Part shown: one piece after another, positions 37,301 through 46,164 of the stretch
How the letters are laid out: the number at the start of each line of letters is the position of its first letter
How positions within the stretch are numbered: position 1 is the first letter of the stretch
Assembly (NCBI GenBank): GCA_950097015.1
Contig: CATNEN010000038.1
Location: 29,666,501 to 29,730,500 of the forward strand
Direction of reading: 5' to 3'
Length of the DNA: 64,000 nt
Origin: Macrostomum hystrix
Lineage: Eukaryota > Platyhelminthes > Macrostomidae
Notes under the pieces: model-generated
Seen by the model: the letters and a program-made list of their open reading frames with translations, nothing else
What the model was told of the DNA's origin: nothing
Databases searched by the model: none
Translations under genes and position numbers: made by a program

Positions 37301-39890
37301 CCCTCAATTGCACGACAAGCCCCCAAGCCTTCTCTCCGCGACTGCGCCCCAAATGAATGTGGCCTCGCGGCAGAGTCTGGGACAGGTAACTTGGCTACCT
37401 ATTAGTTTAAATACGTAGTTTAGTATTCCCCACAGTGAGAAAACTGCATGGTCGCTAAAATGTATAAGATCATGAAAAGCCTGCAAAACTCACTAGTAGT
37501 CGATGAGGTACTGCTAGTGTTGCTTACGAACGACTGGGACATTTGCTTTGCGCGAGCCGGATTCAGGTTGCAAACTGTTACGGCTGGGAACGGCCGAGGC
37601 ATCAGCGTCTCCACTGAGCGTTGAACCAGCATCGGATAGGAGTAGTACTTCTGAACAATGCCCACAATCTGCCAGACCATGATGCCTGCAAGTTAGCGAT
37701 CTTTAGCTGTTTTTACTATAAAAATCTACAAAATGCCATGACCATAAGTATCGGTGCTCGGTGGCAGAGCGGTTAACGCGTTTGCCTCTCGCACCCAGGT
37801 CCCTGAGCTCGATTCCGCGGCGAGGCCACATTTATTTGGGGCGCAGCCGCGGAGAGAAGGCTTGAATGCTTTTCGGGCAATTTACGCCCTTTAGGGCCAA
37901 CCTCAAAGGCACAGTGAGAGTGTACACTGCCTGACGATGAGAAATTAAGGGCAGATGTACACACTTGTGTGAGCGTGTGCCTGTGTACGGTATATGTGTG
38001 CGTGTGTGCTCAAGCCTCACTGGCTGCGGATCTAGTGTCACCAAATGATGTGCCAGTGCCCGCAGCCGTCTTGCAATTATTATTATTACCATTATTATGA
38101 CCATAAGTAATGAGAACTCCTAAAATAGCAAGCTGTAGATAGTGATTAAATCAATGCCAGGGAATGTTCAAAGGTCTTGACAACCAGTTTTGTTACATTT
38201 CGTCTCTAGATAATAGCTCAATCAATCCGCATGATTGAAGTATTTGAAAGCATATTAATTGTGCCCATTCTCACAACAGAACTAACGGGTGTCCCAAAAA
38301 GGGTAACACTTTGTGCGCTCACTGTGAGTGAGCAGTTAGGCGTATAGCCTGTAATTTAACAGGTCTACAGCAAACATTTGTAAGCTTTTCCCACAATTAG
38401 GTTACGAAAAATTGCACCAGAGGCGAGTTATTGAGCACAGAAGTGTACGCTATAGCTTTTCTGTCAAGCTTAGCCTACACAAAAAAGGATAAACAACAAC
38501 GTACAGTGAGCATAGCAATATGGTGTTCATAAACTTTTATCTGTGCCTCAAATTATACCCATCATTTTCAATGCACTCACGGAGCCGACCAAAGAAGCCA
38601 TCGGCGGCATTGCGGATAGCATCCATCCGGTTCTGTCGAATCCAATCAAAAGCTCGAACAATGGATGCGTTCAGATGATGAAAATTCTCCTCCTGGATGT
38701 AAAAGCCTCCCTGGGCGTAGACGAGCTTACGAGCAAAGCCCCAAAGAAAGTATTCGACCGGATTCAAATAAGGTGACCTTGCTGGCCAAGGTGTGTTAAA
38801 AAACTTGCTAATCACTCTATCGGCACCGAAAGCGTCACAAAGAAACTGGTGAGTCGAGACGGAAGTGTGAGCAGTTGCACCATCTCGCACAAACCAAACG
38901 TTTCGGATGCCTGCCGCATGAAGATCCGGAATCAGAAAAAGCTCCCATGCATCCTGATAAGCCCCAGAGTTGACAGTTCCAGGAAAAAAAGAGGGCCCCA
39001 ATTAAGCCAGTCTCGTGACACTGCAGCCAATACAGTTGCTCTTTGAGCATTTTGACGTGCTTCGGCTGGTGTTCGACGATGTTCGGGGCTGTGCCAATTA
39101 CGTGTGAACCAGAACCGCGCGGTCATTCGTGAGATTGACCGTGCCGTCTGTTCGAAATGTGGCTTCGTCGAGAAACACAACTGGCTGATTGGTGTTCTCA
39201 AGAGTGTTCAGCATTAGATGACACAGTTCTGCTCGCTGCACAAAGTCGCTTGGTAGCAGTCCGTGCTTCTTCTCTGCACGATATGCATGCAGGTGAAGAT
39301 CCTGTCTCGCGATTCGCTGCACAGTCGAAGTTGACATTTCGAGGTCTCTTGAAACTTGTCTCAGAGATTTTCTCTCACCCTCCAACTCTCTCATCACGTC
39401 AAAAACGCGCTCTTCTGTCCTGACACTGCGAGGTCTGCCACTGTGTCCTTTATGTGACAACTGTAAGTTCTTTTTTGTCAGAAACTTTTGCAACAGTTGA
39501 TGAACAGTCTTCTTTGTGCAAACAGGAATGGCAGCAGCGTTTGGTTGAGCATTTGGCCAAGTGTTAAACTGTCTCGAAGCAGCTGTGACGCTCTCTCCAT
39601 TTCGGTAATATCACTGGATGATCCGAAGACGAGTTTCTTCTTCAAACTTGCAAGCCATTGACGGTTTCTGAACTATGCAGCTGCTATGGTCCATGGGAAA
39701 TTTTAACGTTAGATCAGTCTCAGAGTCTATGCATGCTCTGTCATTTTTCTTACGCAAAGATTGTACCATGACTACGTGGCTATCGGGCGGGCTGATATTC
39801 GATTATTGCCATAGACGATGTCATTTTGGCCCGAAAAGTTGGGCCGATAATGGATTATTTTTGTGTATTTTAACGTATAGCCACCATGGA

Positions 39891-39922
<32 letters not shown>

Positions 39923-41578
39923 TATATTATTCATCCATGATAGCCACATACTATAAGCCACATAGTCTATGGTACAATCACAGTATTACCCAGGCTTTGC
40001 GGGCGATAATGAGAAATCCCTCGGGCGCCTTCGGCGCCCTCTGGCTTTCCCATTATCGCCCTGAAAGCCTGGGTAATAATATACTATTGTCTATGGCCTA
40101 CGTCTATGGCAAGGCTTAGCAGCGAAGCTAGCGTACACTTACAAGCTCAAAAAATCAATAGCGATTTTTCAAATAAACTGGCATTTGACCACACACCGTC
40201 TCAGAGATTGCAAAATATTGTCTATGGCAGCTGTGTAGGCAAAGCTTGACAGAAAAGCTAGCGTACACTTCTGTGCTCAATAACTCGCCTCTGAAGCAAT
40301 TTTTCGTAACCAAATTTTTGTGGGAAAAGCTTACAAATGTTTACTGTAGACCTGTTAAATTACTGGGCTATACGCCTAACTGCTCACTCACAGTGAGCGC
40401 ACAAAGTGTTACCCTTTTTTGGGACACCCGTTATAATCTGACTGAGTGTGATTGTATCTATTGTTTCATTTGCCGCTTAGTGTAGCCTCATAAAATTATC
40501 ATCTGCATTGAGTACTATTAGTTCGGGCGACCATGTCAATTTATTATCGCGCGACAATTCTATTCATTTATTAATTAGTGCTGAAACGATCACCTGCCTC
40601 TACTGATTTTGCACGCGTTTTACCTGGGATGCATTTAAGGTGATTGTACAAATTATTGCATATGAAGATCAATTAGGTTTGCTTTAATAAACAATAGACC
40701 ACAGGTCAAGTGATCAAGTCCCTACTCTCGTTAATTGAACAGTTTAGACAGTAAATTTCCTGCAATGTCGTGTCTACTTGAATACATGTCTTTTTGACTC
40801 AGTGTACGAATAGATACATTTTCTAACAATACGACCAGGGCCGGTTATGCTTTAGTTCTTACCGAACCGAAGTATATATTTGGCTTAGAATCAGTCAGTA
40901 ACAAATGAAAGAACTCTTCGAAATCCGGAATAAAAGAGCTAGACGCAGTACACTATACACAGTACACAGTACATGGAATACAGAACACAGTGTACACAGT
41001 ACACAGTACAGTACACAGGACATGGACACAGTACACAGTACACAGTACACAGTACACAGGACATGGGACACAGAACACAGTGCATGGGACACAGTTCACA
41101 ATACACAGTTATACAGGACGTAGCACACAGTACACGCTCATGCAGTACATAATACACAGTATACACGACACAGGCGACACAGTACACTTACACAATACAC
41201 TGTACATACAGAACACTGCGTGTACACACAACACTGTACACTGCATATACGGAACACAATAATACAGGACGCAGTGCACATTGCACAATATTGTGCGAAT
41301 TTTAGCGTATATTACAATTATTATTACTATTATACTAAAACGATCTCATGAGTCTTACCCAGTCCAGCCAGCAGCAGCAGAGTCCAGAATGACTTCTTGA
41401 CCGGATTATGATTTCGAGTAATATTAGGCAGGCCATGCATTCCAGTGTGCTCCGCCCAGTCTAGCACAAGAGTCCGCATCGATCGCTTCGGCTTCTGCGG
41501 CACCTCGCTGGCGTTGGCCATCATGTCGGGGTCCGGAGAGCCGTTCGGTGGCAGAATGACTTCGTCCATCTTGCTCAT
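28395..41578 (-). CDS. DEG/ENaC amiloride-sensitive sodium channel subunit
   Basis: Plasma-membrane trimeric cation channel subunit of the ENaC/ASIC/FaNaC family. Thirteen minus-strand exons: 41578-41359, 37685-37494, 37150-37016, 36929-36862, 36613-36402, 35410-35140, 34818-34687, 32359-32197, 32112-32043, 31924-31867, 30021-29930, 29829-29721, 28736-28395. Every junction is GT-AG and phase-consistent; total 687 residues. Landmarks: cytoplasmic HG gating motif (H48-G49), TM1 ~64-84, FPAVTVCNLNP just after it, a furin-type RRKRS site in exon 4, FLHPLYGNCYIFN, the Cys-rich CxxxC...CRCSSP stretch, and TM2 opening with GLWLGLSV, whose GLS (580-582) is the selectivity filter. An in-frame TAG upstream with no intervening ATG supports the start. 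Introns carry two DNA transposons, SINEs and arrays. Gating stimulus (peptide, proton, mechanical) cannot be told from sequence. Confidence 0.95.
28840..29140 (-). repeat. SINE-1 copy in channel intron 12
   Basis: Inverted copy: tgtgacctcgccgcgtaatc is the complemented B-box end, followed by the head up to gccaagcgcg. The head is truncated where the 51-bp array begins. Confidence 0.8.
29142..29612. repeat. 51-bp minisatellite array
   Basis: About nine copies of a 51-52-bp unit containing taacttcaattatgcccgcg and gatgctcgtgtgtacccgat. It starts exactly at the broken head of the neighbouring SINE-1. It is open in several frames, an artefact. Confidence 0.93.
30165..31110. repeat. 18-bp minisatellite array (family GTCTC, locus D)
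   Basis: Tandem cctgtgtcttatctctcc, with cactgtgtc and ccttgtgtc variants, in DEG/ENaC intron 10. Its complement (gacacaggggagagataa) is the locus C unit with two extra bases. Confidence 0.95.
31480..31785 (-). repeat. SINE-1 copy in channel intron 10
   Basis: Near full-length inverted copy: tail side at about 31480 (ataatagtaataatt), body with gcagccagcgaggaggcaat, and head side tggcctcgccgcggaatcga. Confidence 0.88.
32197..32359 (-). other. DEG/ENaC exon 8 (cysteine-rich)
   Basis: Encodes ACMKTCMQRKVEKRCRCSSP, the conserved cysteine array of the channel's extracellular domain. It enters in phase 0 and leaves with one base over. Listed separately because the mariner element lies immediately upstream in the same intron. 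Confidence 0.9.
32520..34307 (-). mobile_element. mariner (Tc1/mariner DD34D) transposon
   Basis: 1788 bp, flanked by TA at 32518-32519 and 34308-34309. Terminal inverted repeats begin cgaggggtgtccaaaaagta and extend about 110 bp with few differences, much longer than the usual ~30 bp of Mos1-like elements. It lies in DEG/ENaC intron 7, in the same orientation as the gene, with its transposase on the minus strand. Confidence 0.95.
32752..33842 (-). pseudogene. mariner transposase, frameshifted
   Basis: Cut-and-paste transposase. The first frame (33842-32952) has an N-terminal helix-turn-helix region, the first catalytic Asp in VTGDETWV and the second in HHDNARPHTA. Near 33010-33030 the frame is lost just before the third catalytic block; a PPYSPDLAPADF-type block and the C-terminus continue in another frame to a stop at 32752. 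Spacing of the second and third Asp would be about 34, the mariner DD34D pattern. As it stands no complete enzyme is made. A single small indel is the simplest reading. Confidence 0.9.
34374..34640 (+). repeat. SINE-2 copy in channel intron 7
   Basis: tRNA-like A-box region (tagccttgaggttagagcgt), then the family body with cagtccatggactgaacagc and cgcaatagctgcggctgtgc. The B box is decayed. It sits about 65 bp beyond the mariner element. Confidence 0.83.
34930..35100. repeat. 16-bp array, right of exon 7
   Basis: Copies of gggaaagtcactctat and gggaaagtcaagctgt between exons 7 and 6 of the channel. The unit is the same as at 35565-36195 on the other side of exon 6. Confidence 0.88.
35565..36195. 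repeat. 16-bp minisatellite array
   Basis: About 39 copies of gggaaagtcactccat. From about 35835 two variants (ctccatgg and ctctatag) alternate strictly, giving a 32-bp dimer. It lies between DEG/ENaC exons 5 and 6. Confidence 0.95.
37215..37375 (-). repeat. SINE-1 partial copy in channel intron 2
   Basis: Inverted body: tgtacactctcactgtgcct, then ggccctcaattgcacgacaa and aatgtggcctcgcggcagag. The head is decayed. Confidence 0.8.
37751..38096 (+). repeat. SINE-1, intact 346-bp copy with target duplication
   Basis: Flanked by a perfect 13-bp duplication, atgaccataagta (37738-37750 and 38097-38109). The tRNA-derived head has an A box (tggcagagcgg) and B box (gctcgattcc), resembling a Leu/Ser-type tRNA. 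The body follows (gcagccgcggagagaaggct, cgatgagaaattaagggcag) and a short ATT-repeat tail. Within the gene it lies in DEG/ENaC intron 1. Confidence 0.93.
38537..39663 (-). pseudogene. IS630-like transposase, multiply broken
   Basis: The N-terminal part (MACKFEEETRLRIIQ at about 39660) meets an in-frame TGA, then a helix-turn-helix region (KSLRQVSRDLEMSTSTVQR) leads to the first catalytic Asp in VVFLDEATF. A frame break lies between about 39098 and 39001. The second Asp is in RDGATAHTS and the last acidic residue is Glu in SPYLNPVEYFLWG. I count 42 residues between the second and third catalytic positions. At least one stop and one frame break make it inactive. Confidence 0.85.
39893..39925. 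repeat. AAT microsatellite
   Basis: About ten aat units inside the IS630-like element, bounded by an inverted pair (ccatggatgaata / tattcatccatg). Confidence 0.85.
39985..40077. repeat. 93-bp near-perfect hairpin
   Basis: The left arm attacccaggctttgcgggc continues to ataatgagaaa and pairs with the right arm ending gccctgaaagcctgggtaat, about 32 bp with three mismatches. The loop itself holds a second palindrome, gggcgccttcggcgccc. Confidence 0.9.
40945..41285. repeat. ACACAGT-rich array in channel intron 1
   Basis: Irregular short-unit repeat of cagtacacagtacacag words with interspersed atggga and atacag variants, 60 bp from exon 1. Confidence 0.88.
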
Positions 41579-41715
41579 GATGGCTATTAGCTTGACGGCC
41601 TTACAAATCTATGCTTAAAGACTTAATTTCTAGACTGCTAGTTAAGTGGAAATCTGTGATTTTATTTATTGAAAGTATATTTCTTTTCTTTGTTGTAATT
41701 TGTGCTGATCACTAA

Positions 41716-41725
41716 CTTTTATATA
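41716..41725 (-). promoter_or_regulatory. Candidate TATA box of DEG/ENaC gene
   Basis: Minus-strand tatataaaag, 138 bp before the ATG at 41578, compatible with a start site near 41690 and a 5'UTR of about 110 bp. Motif and position only. Confidence 0.35.
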
Positions 41726-43878
41726 GCTGCAGTACAATGAAATTTATAAAAGCGGTGAGTGCAGAGCGCTTAAGTTTTTCCGGTTTTATTCAGCTTGGTC
41801 AGCACACATTCTCTACTAAAGTTTAGAGTGGTGTGGATAATTCGCTATATACTTCGTGGAACAATCCAGAGACCCGTTCCATTGTTTGAAGTTGCTTTAC
41901 TATCGCTCTTTTGACACAAAACTATGCGCTGTTGTCTGCACTCAATTGCATCGGTCGTAAAACGCATGAGCTGAGCTTAGTTAATCGCCACGAATGAAAC
42001 TGGTTTGATTTTAGAGCATCGTTGCCTAACTGTCAGGAACAAAAGAACTGGATTGCTTGTCAAGTATGCAAGCATGGACAAATAAACAATGAATTGTCAT
42101 ATGAACGATAAAAACAGGCGTAACTGATTACACAATGTAATTTAAATCAAACTTTGGAATGTCGGACGATCATTTTAACCAGGCGTGCAGGAGCTATAGG
42201 TGTGGCGACAGCATTAATTGACGACGATATTACATCGAGAGCGAATTATGATTAGTCCAAAACAGCTAGATCCCAAAGTATAAAATGTATGTATATATAT
42301 GTATATTTATATCATGTCTGCATTATTATGTAATTATAACTCTGTGTAAAAACCACTCAAAGTGGATTTACTTATGAATATTACTCACGCGCATTACAAA
42401 ACAGACAAACTGACAAAAAAGCAAATTTAAACTAAGAGCGAGCATAATTAGAAATCTCAATTTTGACCTTCGATTACTTTATCATTGCTGAATTACAATA
42501 TGCATGCAATAGATGTATATTAAATTTAATGCTTTAACTAATTTCGTTCCATTGGGACAGGTTTTCTCCCAAATATAAAAAAATGAAACACGTTTATTTC
42601 CATTTCGCTCTTTATTTTCATTTGCCTAAGCTAAACTTAGAACTACAGAAGCTAGTCGTTCTGAACGCATATAATAATGATCAATTTATGCACTAAAGCT
42701 GAGTGCAATTACTAATTAAGTAAAAATACCAGACTAAGTAATAATTAAAGACAAATCCAAAAATCAGCTGACATGCAAAAAATGAAGCTGATGCGACAGC
42801 TCACTCGTTATTGAACTCTTCAATTATATTTTTCCTGAATAAAATAAAATAAAAAAATATATTAAATTCAAATACAAAGAGATTGTGGCAAAAAATTATT
42901 CCTCTTTTGCTTTCACACACTTTTTTGATTTAATACATACAGAATTTAACTTTTAAATTGACGCAATTGTATTAAATTAGTTACAGTGGTCGCCGCACTT
43001 TTGAATTTAACAACACGAAGATATAGTTGAACTTTTAGCATTGATGCATTCGCTGAGATTATTATGTTATGTTTATTTGCCGACAAGGAACTGAGTGACG
43101 AAGCAGACGAACTAAGACGAAAAACTTAACTGAGCGACTTGATCCCTCAGAACGCCCCCCATAAAAGACGTGCAAAACTAATTAAATTATCAGCAGCTTA
43201 AAATACAGAAGACGGTTTGAATAATAGGCGTACATACATTATAAATTATGATTTAGTTTAACAATCGCACTGTTGTGACAGGGACTGTGACTGTGAAATG
43301 TGACATTTCATAAGGGACAATTTCATAACACAATGTTGACATTTTTGGGCATAAACCTAATTTGAGTGAAGTCGTTGTTTGTCCGACATGTAATCATGGA
43401 TGTTTGGCTCTGAAAAATTTGTTTATAATTAAAATAACATGGCTAATTAGACAAACTAGGCCTATAGTAATGACTATTCAGTAGTTGCATTTTTATCTGT
43501 GAATTAAAGACATTGGTGCAAACTCGCCAAATTTCATTATTTATTGCTTCTTGTGAAGATAACATATTATATTAGTTATTTACTAGCAATTTGCTCTTCC
43601 CTTTGGGGACCTTAAACTTGAAGGCAACTGTGCAATTGTGAAACAGTATTTTGTTAGGGCCTAGTCAATAAAATTTATTTTATAGCAGCTAGCCAAGTTA
43701 AGTATTTTAACAAACATAAAAACATAAATTTTAATTGACAACCTTATAGGCCTAAAATACATATTATGCTCCTCCAATGTCTCCTGCCATCAACATAGTT
43801 TTGCTTCATGACTCTGTACTGTCTCACTTTTTTGCTTCTTTTTGGCATCATTAACATTTCATCATAAATCTTGATTAT
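41726..43878. other. Intergenic AT-rich, nothing recognised
   Basis: AT-rich sequence with short TA-rich runs (near 42285). I found no exon, array or terminal repeat. Confidence 0.5.
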
Positions 43879-44834
43879 CTATATATATAAAAGTGAAAAC
43901 TCTGTGTGTGTGTCTATGTGTGTGTGCAACCTTTTGTCTTTATAGATGCCGAAACCGCTCAACCAAATCGCACCAAACTTTGCACATACCTAAAACCACC
44001 TAGGCTGAGTGCAATAGGCTACTCAAATTCCCGAAAAATCATTTCCTTCCTGCTCAAAAGTGCAAAAAACTGCTCAAAAATAGTCAAAAAATCACTCAAT
44101 TCAACATATCGTCGCTCCACTTTGTCAGATTTTCTCCAAATTTGATCAACTTACACTTTACATGTTTTCCAACAATGCTGTCAATTTTGAACATCTCTAC
44201 TCAATCCAGAGCAAAGCTGCATCATCTCAAAGTGAGTCACTTTTTGACTCACCTCCCCTCCGCCACTCTGCGGGCCAAATTTTATTATAGCCACCCACTC
44301 CCTTCCCCGGGCGCCGAAGCCCCAGACTGTACATTGTATTTCAAGCCGTGAATGTAGTGCGGTGGCGTCCCAGTGCGCAGGGCTCTCCGGTCGATATTTC
44401 TCTCCAGCCAGCCTGGGATAGAAGAAAGAGAGAGGCTGGCGTACAGTGCTTTGCTAAAATATACAGAGGCTTAGCCTCTCCCACTGAAGAGAAGAGAAAG
44501 ATTTTTCAACACAGGTCCCCTGTCATTCGGACTACTTCTAACTTTCAGATGCCACCTAAGAAAAGTTTTTTAAGTTGCTTGACTAAAGCAGCTCGACAAG
44601 CAACAGCAAGGCCATGCAGTAGAAGACGGCGCAACAACAGCAGCACCAAGACCAAGCACCTCAGCACAGCCACAAGCAGCTTCAAGTGAAAATGAAGCTG
44701 AGCCAGTCCAGCCTTATAACATTCGACCTCGGACAAGAGCACAGACATCAGGCACCAGTGGAAGCAGTGCTGGAGCTGCAATAAGTTCTACAGCCAGTCA
44801 CGGCAGAGACGTAGATAGGCGACGAGAGCTTAAC

Positions 44835-45215
44835 AGAGAGCGAACTGCCGAGGCCCGTCGCAATGAGACTGCAGTCCAGACACAGCAGCGCCAAGAACAG
44901 AACAGAGACCGGACTGCCGAGGCCCGTCGCAATGAGACTGCAGTCCAGACACAGCAGCGCCAAGAACAGAACAGAGACCGGACTGCCGAGGCCCGTCGCA
45001 ATGAGACTGCAGTCCAGACACAGCAGCGCCAAGAACAGAACAGAGACCGGACTGCCGAGGCCCGTCGCAATGAGACTGCAGTCCAGACACAGCAGCGCCA
45101 AGAACAGAACAGAGACCGGACTGCCGAGGCCCGTCGCAATGAGACTGCAGTCCAGACACAGCAGCGCCAAGAACTGGACAGAGACCGGACTGCCGAGGCC
45201 CGTCGCAATGAAACA
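44835..45215 (+). repeat. 69-bp coding repeats in Helitron
   Basis: Five and a half nearly identical 69-bp units encode the 23-residue repeat that begins RNETAVQTQQRQEQNRDR. Length is a multiple of three, so the frame is kept; the overlapping frames are shadows. Confidence 0.93.
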
Positions 45216-45718
45216 GCCAACCAGGCTGAAGTGCGTCGGCAGGATGATCGAGAGCGGCATAGGGAACGCGCTGAGACCTTCCAATTTGTTGGACCACCCC
45301 CGGCCCCAACAAACCCCAACGTTGACGAACCTGATCAGCCAGCTGGCCCACGTCCTTGGGCACTGAATGCGGCTCTGAGTTATGATCCCACTGTTGTCTA
45401 TGGTGTCCATCCTAAACTTGCGATGGCGAGAATTTCGGTCAAATGCGCACGCTGCAATGCATTAAGATGGGCCAACGAAACTCCAGGCATGTGCTGTTCC
45501 AACGGAAAGGTCAGACTTGAACCTTTGAACGAGAACCTGCCACCATGCCTTCGGCATCTGTTGCTGGGTGAGACAGAAGAATCTGAGCACTTTCTGTCTA
45601 ATATCCGGTGCTACAACAGCTGCTTTCAAATGACTTCTTTTGGAGCTAAAAGTATTGTCCGTGAGCCAGGGTTCATGCCTGCATTCAAAGTCCAAGGTCA
45701 GGTGTACCATGACATAGG

Positions 45719-45946
45719 TGTTGTATGTGAGGCAGCGTGGCCAAATGAAGAACGGAGCACTGGGTTAGAAGGTTGGAAAAAACGCGAGCCTTCCAAAGGC
45801 CTGTGCGCACTAATATATATTTTAGCCAGTCAGAGTAAACAACAACCCCCGTCCCGGCCTAGACCGGTTCGGATGGACCGACCCCCCCAGCCAATCAAAA
45901 TGCGCCACGCGCACTCTAAGGCGGCATGCAAGCCGCATACACAACA
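45719..45946 (-). repeat. LTR, 3' LTR of the gypsy element
   Basis: 228 bp, tgttgtatgtgag...acacaaca, with a 5-bp atagg duplication at 45714-45718. It differs from the other LTR at about one position (accccc versus accacc), so the insertion is recent relative to the host Helitron. Confidence 0.95.
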
Positions 45947-46164
45947 TCACCCCCTTCGAAAAGGAAAAGGGATTAACGCATGGGGGAAAACAACAGTCCA
46001 TTGGTGCGCAAAGTTCAACAGTTCTTCCAAGCAAACTGCACATCAACTCGGGCTGAACCGATTAGGTGGTCTCCGGATCCGGCTGCCCCGCCTGGGCTGT
46101 GGCAGCGGCGTCTCGTTGCCCGCCGGCAGCCTCACCGGTGGGTCTGGCCATGGTATCGGCGCCA

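Larger units (their letters stand above)
38285..40431 (-). mobile_element. IS630/Tc1/mariner-superfamily transposon with long TIRs
   Basis: 2147 bp flanked by TA (38283-38284, 40432-40433). Terminal inverted repeats start acgggtgtcccaaaaa and are recognisable for about 190 bp. It lies in DEG/ENaC intron 1. The right-hand half (39700-40240) is non-coding and contains an AAT microsatellite and a long hairpin. Confidence 0.93.

Noticed and set aside
37751-37825. tRNA gene
   Set aside because: A and B boxes are present, but the cloverleaf cannot be closed and the sequence is the head of a dispersed SINE with target duplication. The same applies to the heads at 2943 and 54683.
43900-43930. GT microsatellite as regulatory Z-DNA
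   Set aside because: It is part of the Helitron 5' end, where such tracts are common; no separate role can be supported.
44863-45366. 167-codon plus frame and 173-220-codon minus frames over 44748-45410
   Set aside because: Shadows of the 69-bp Helitron repeat; the Helitron protein uses a different plus frame.
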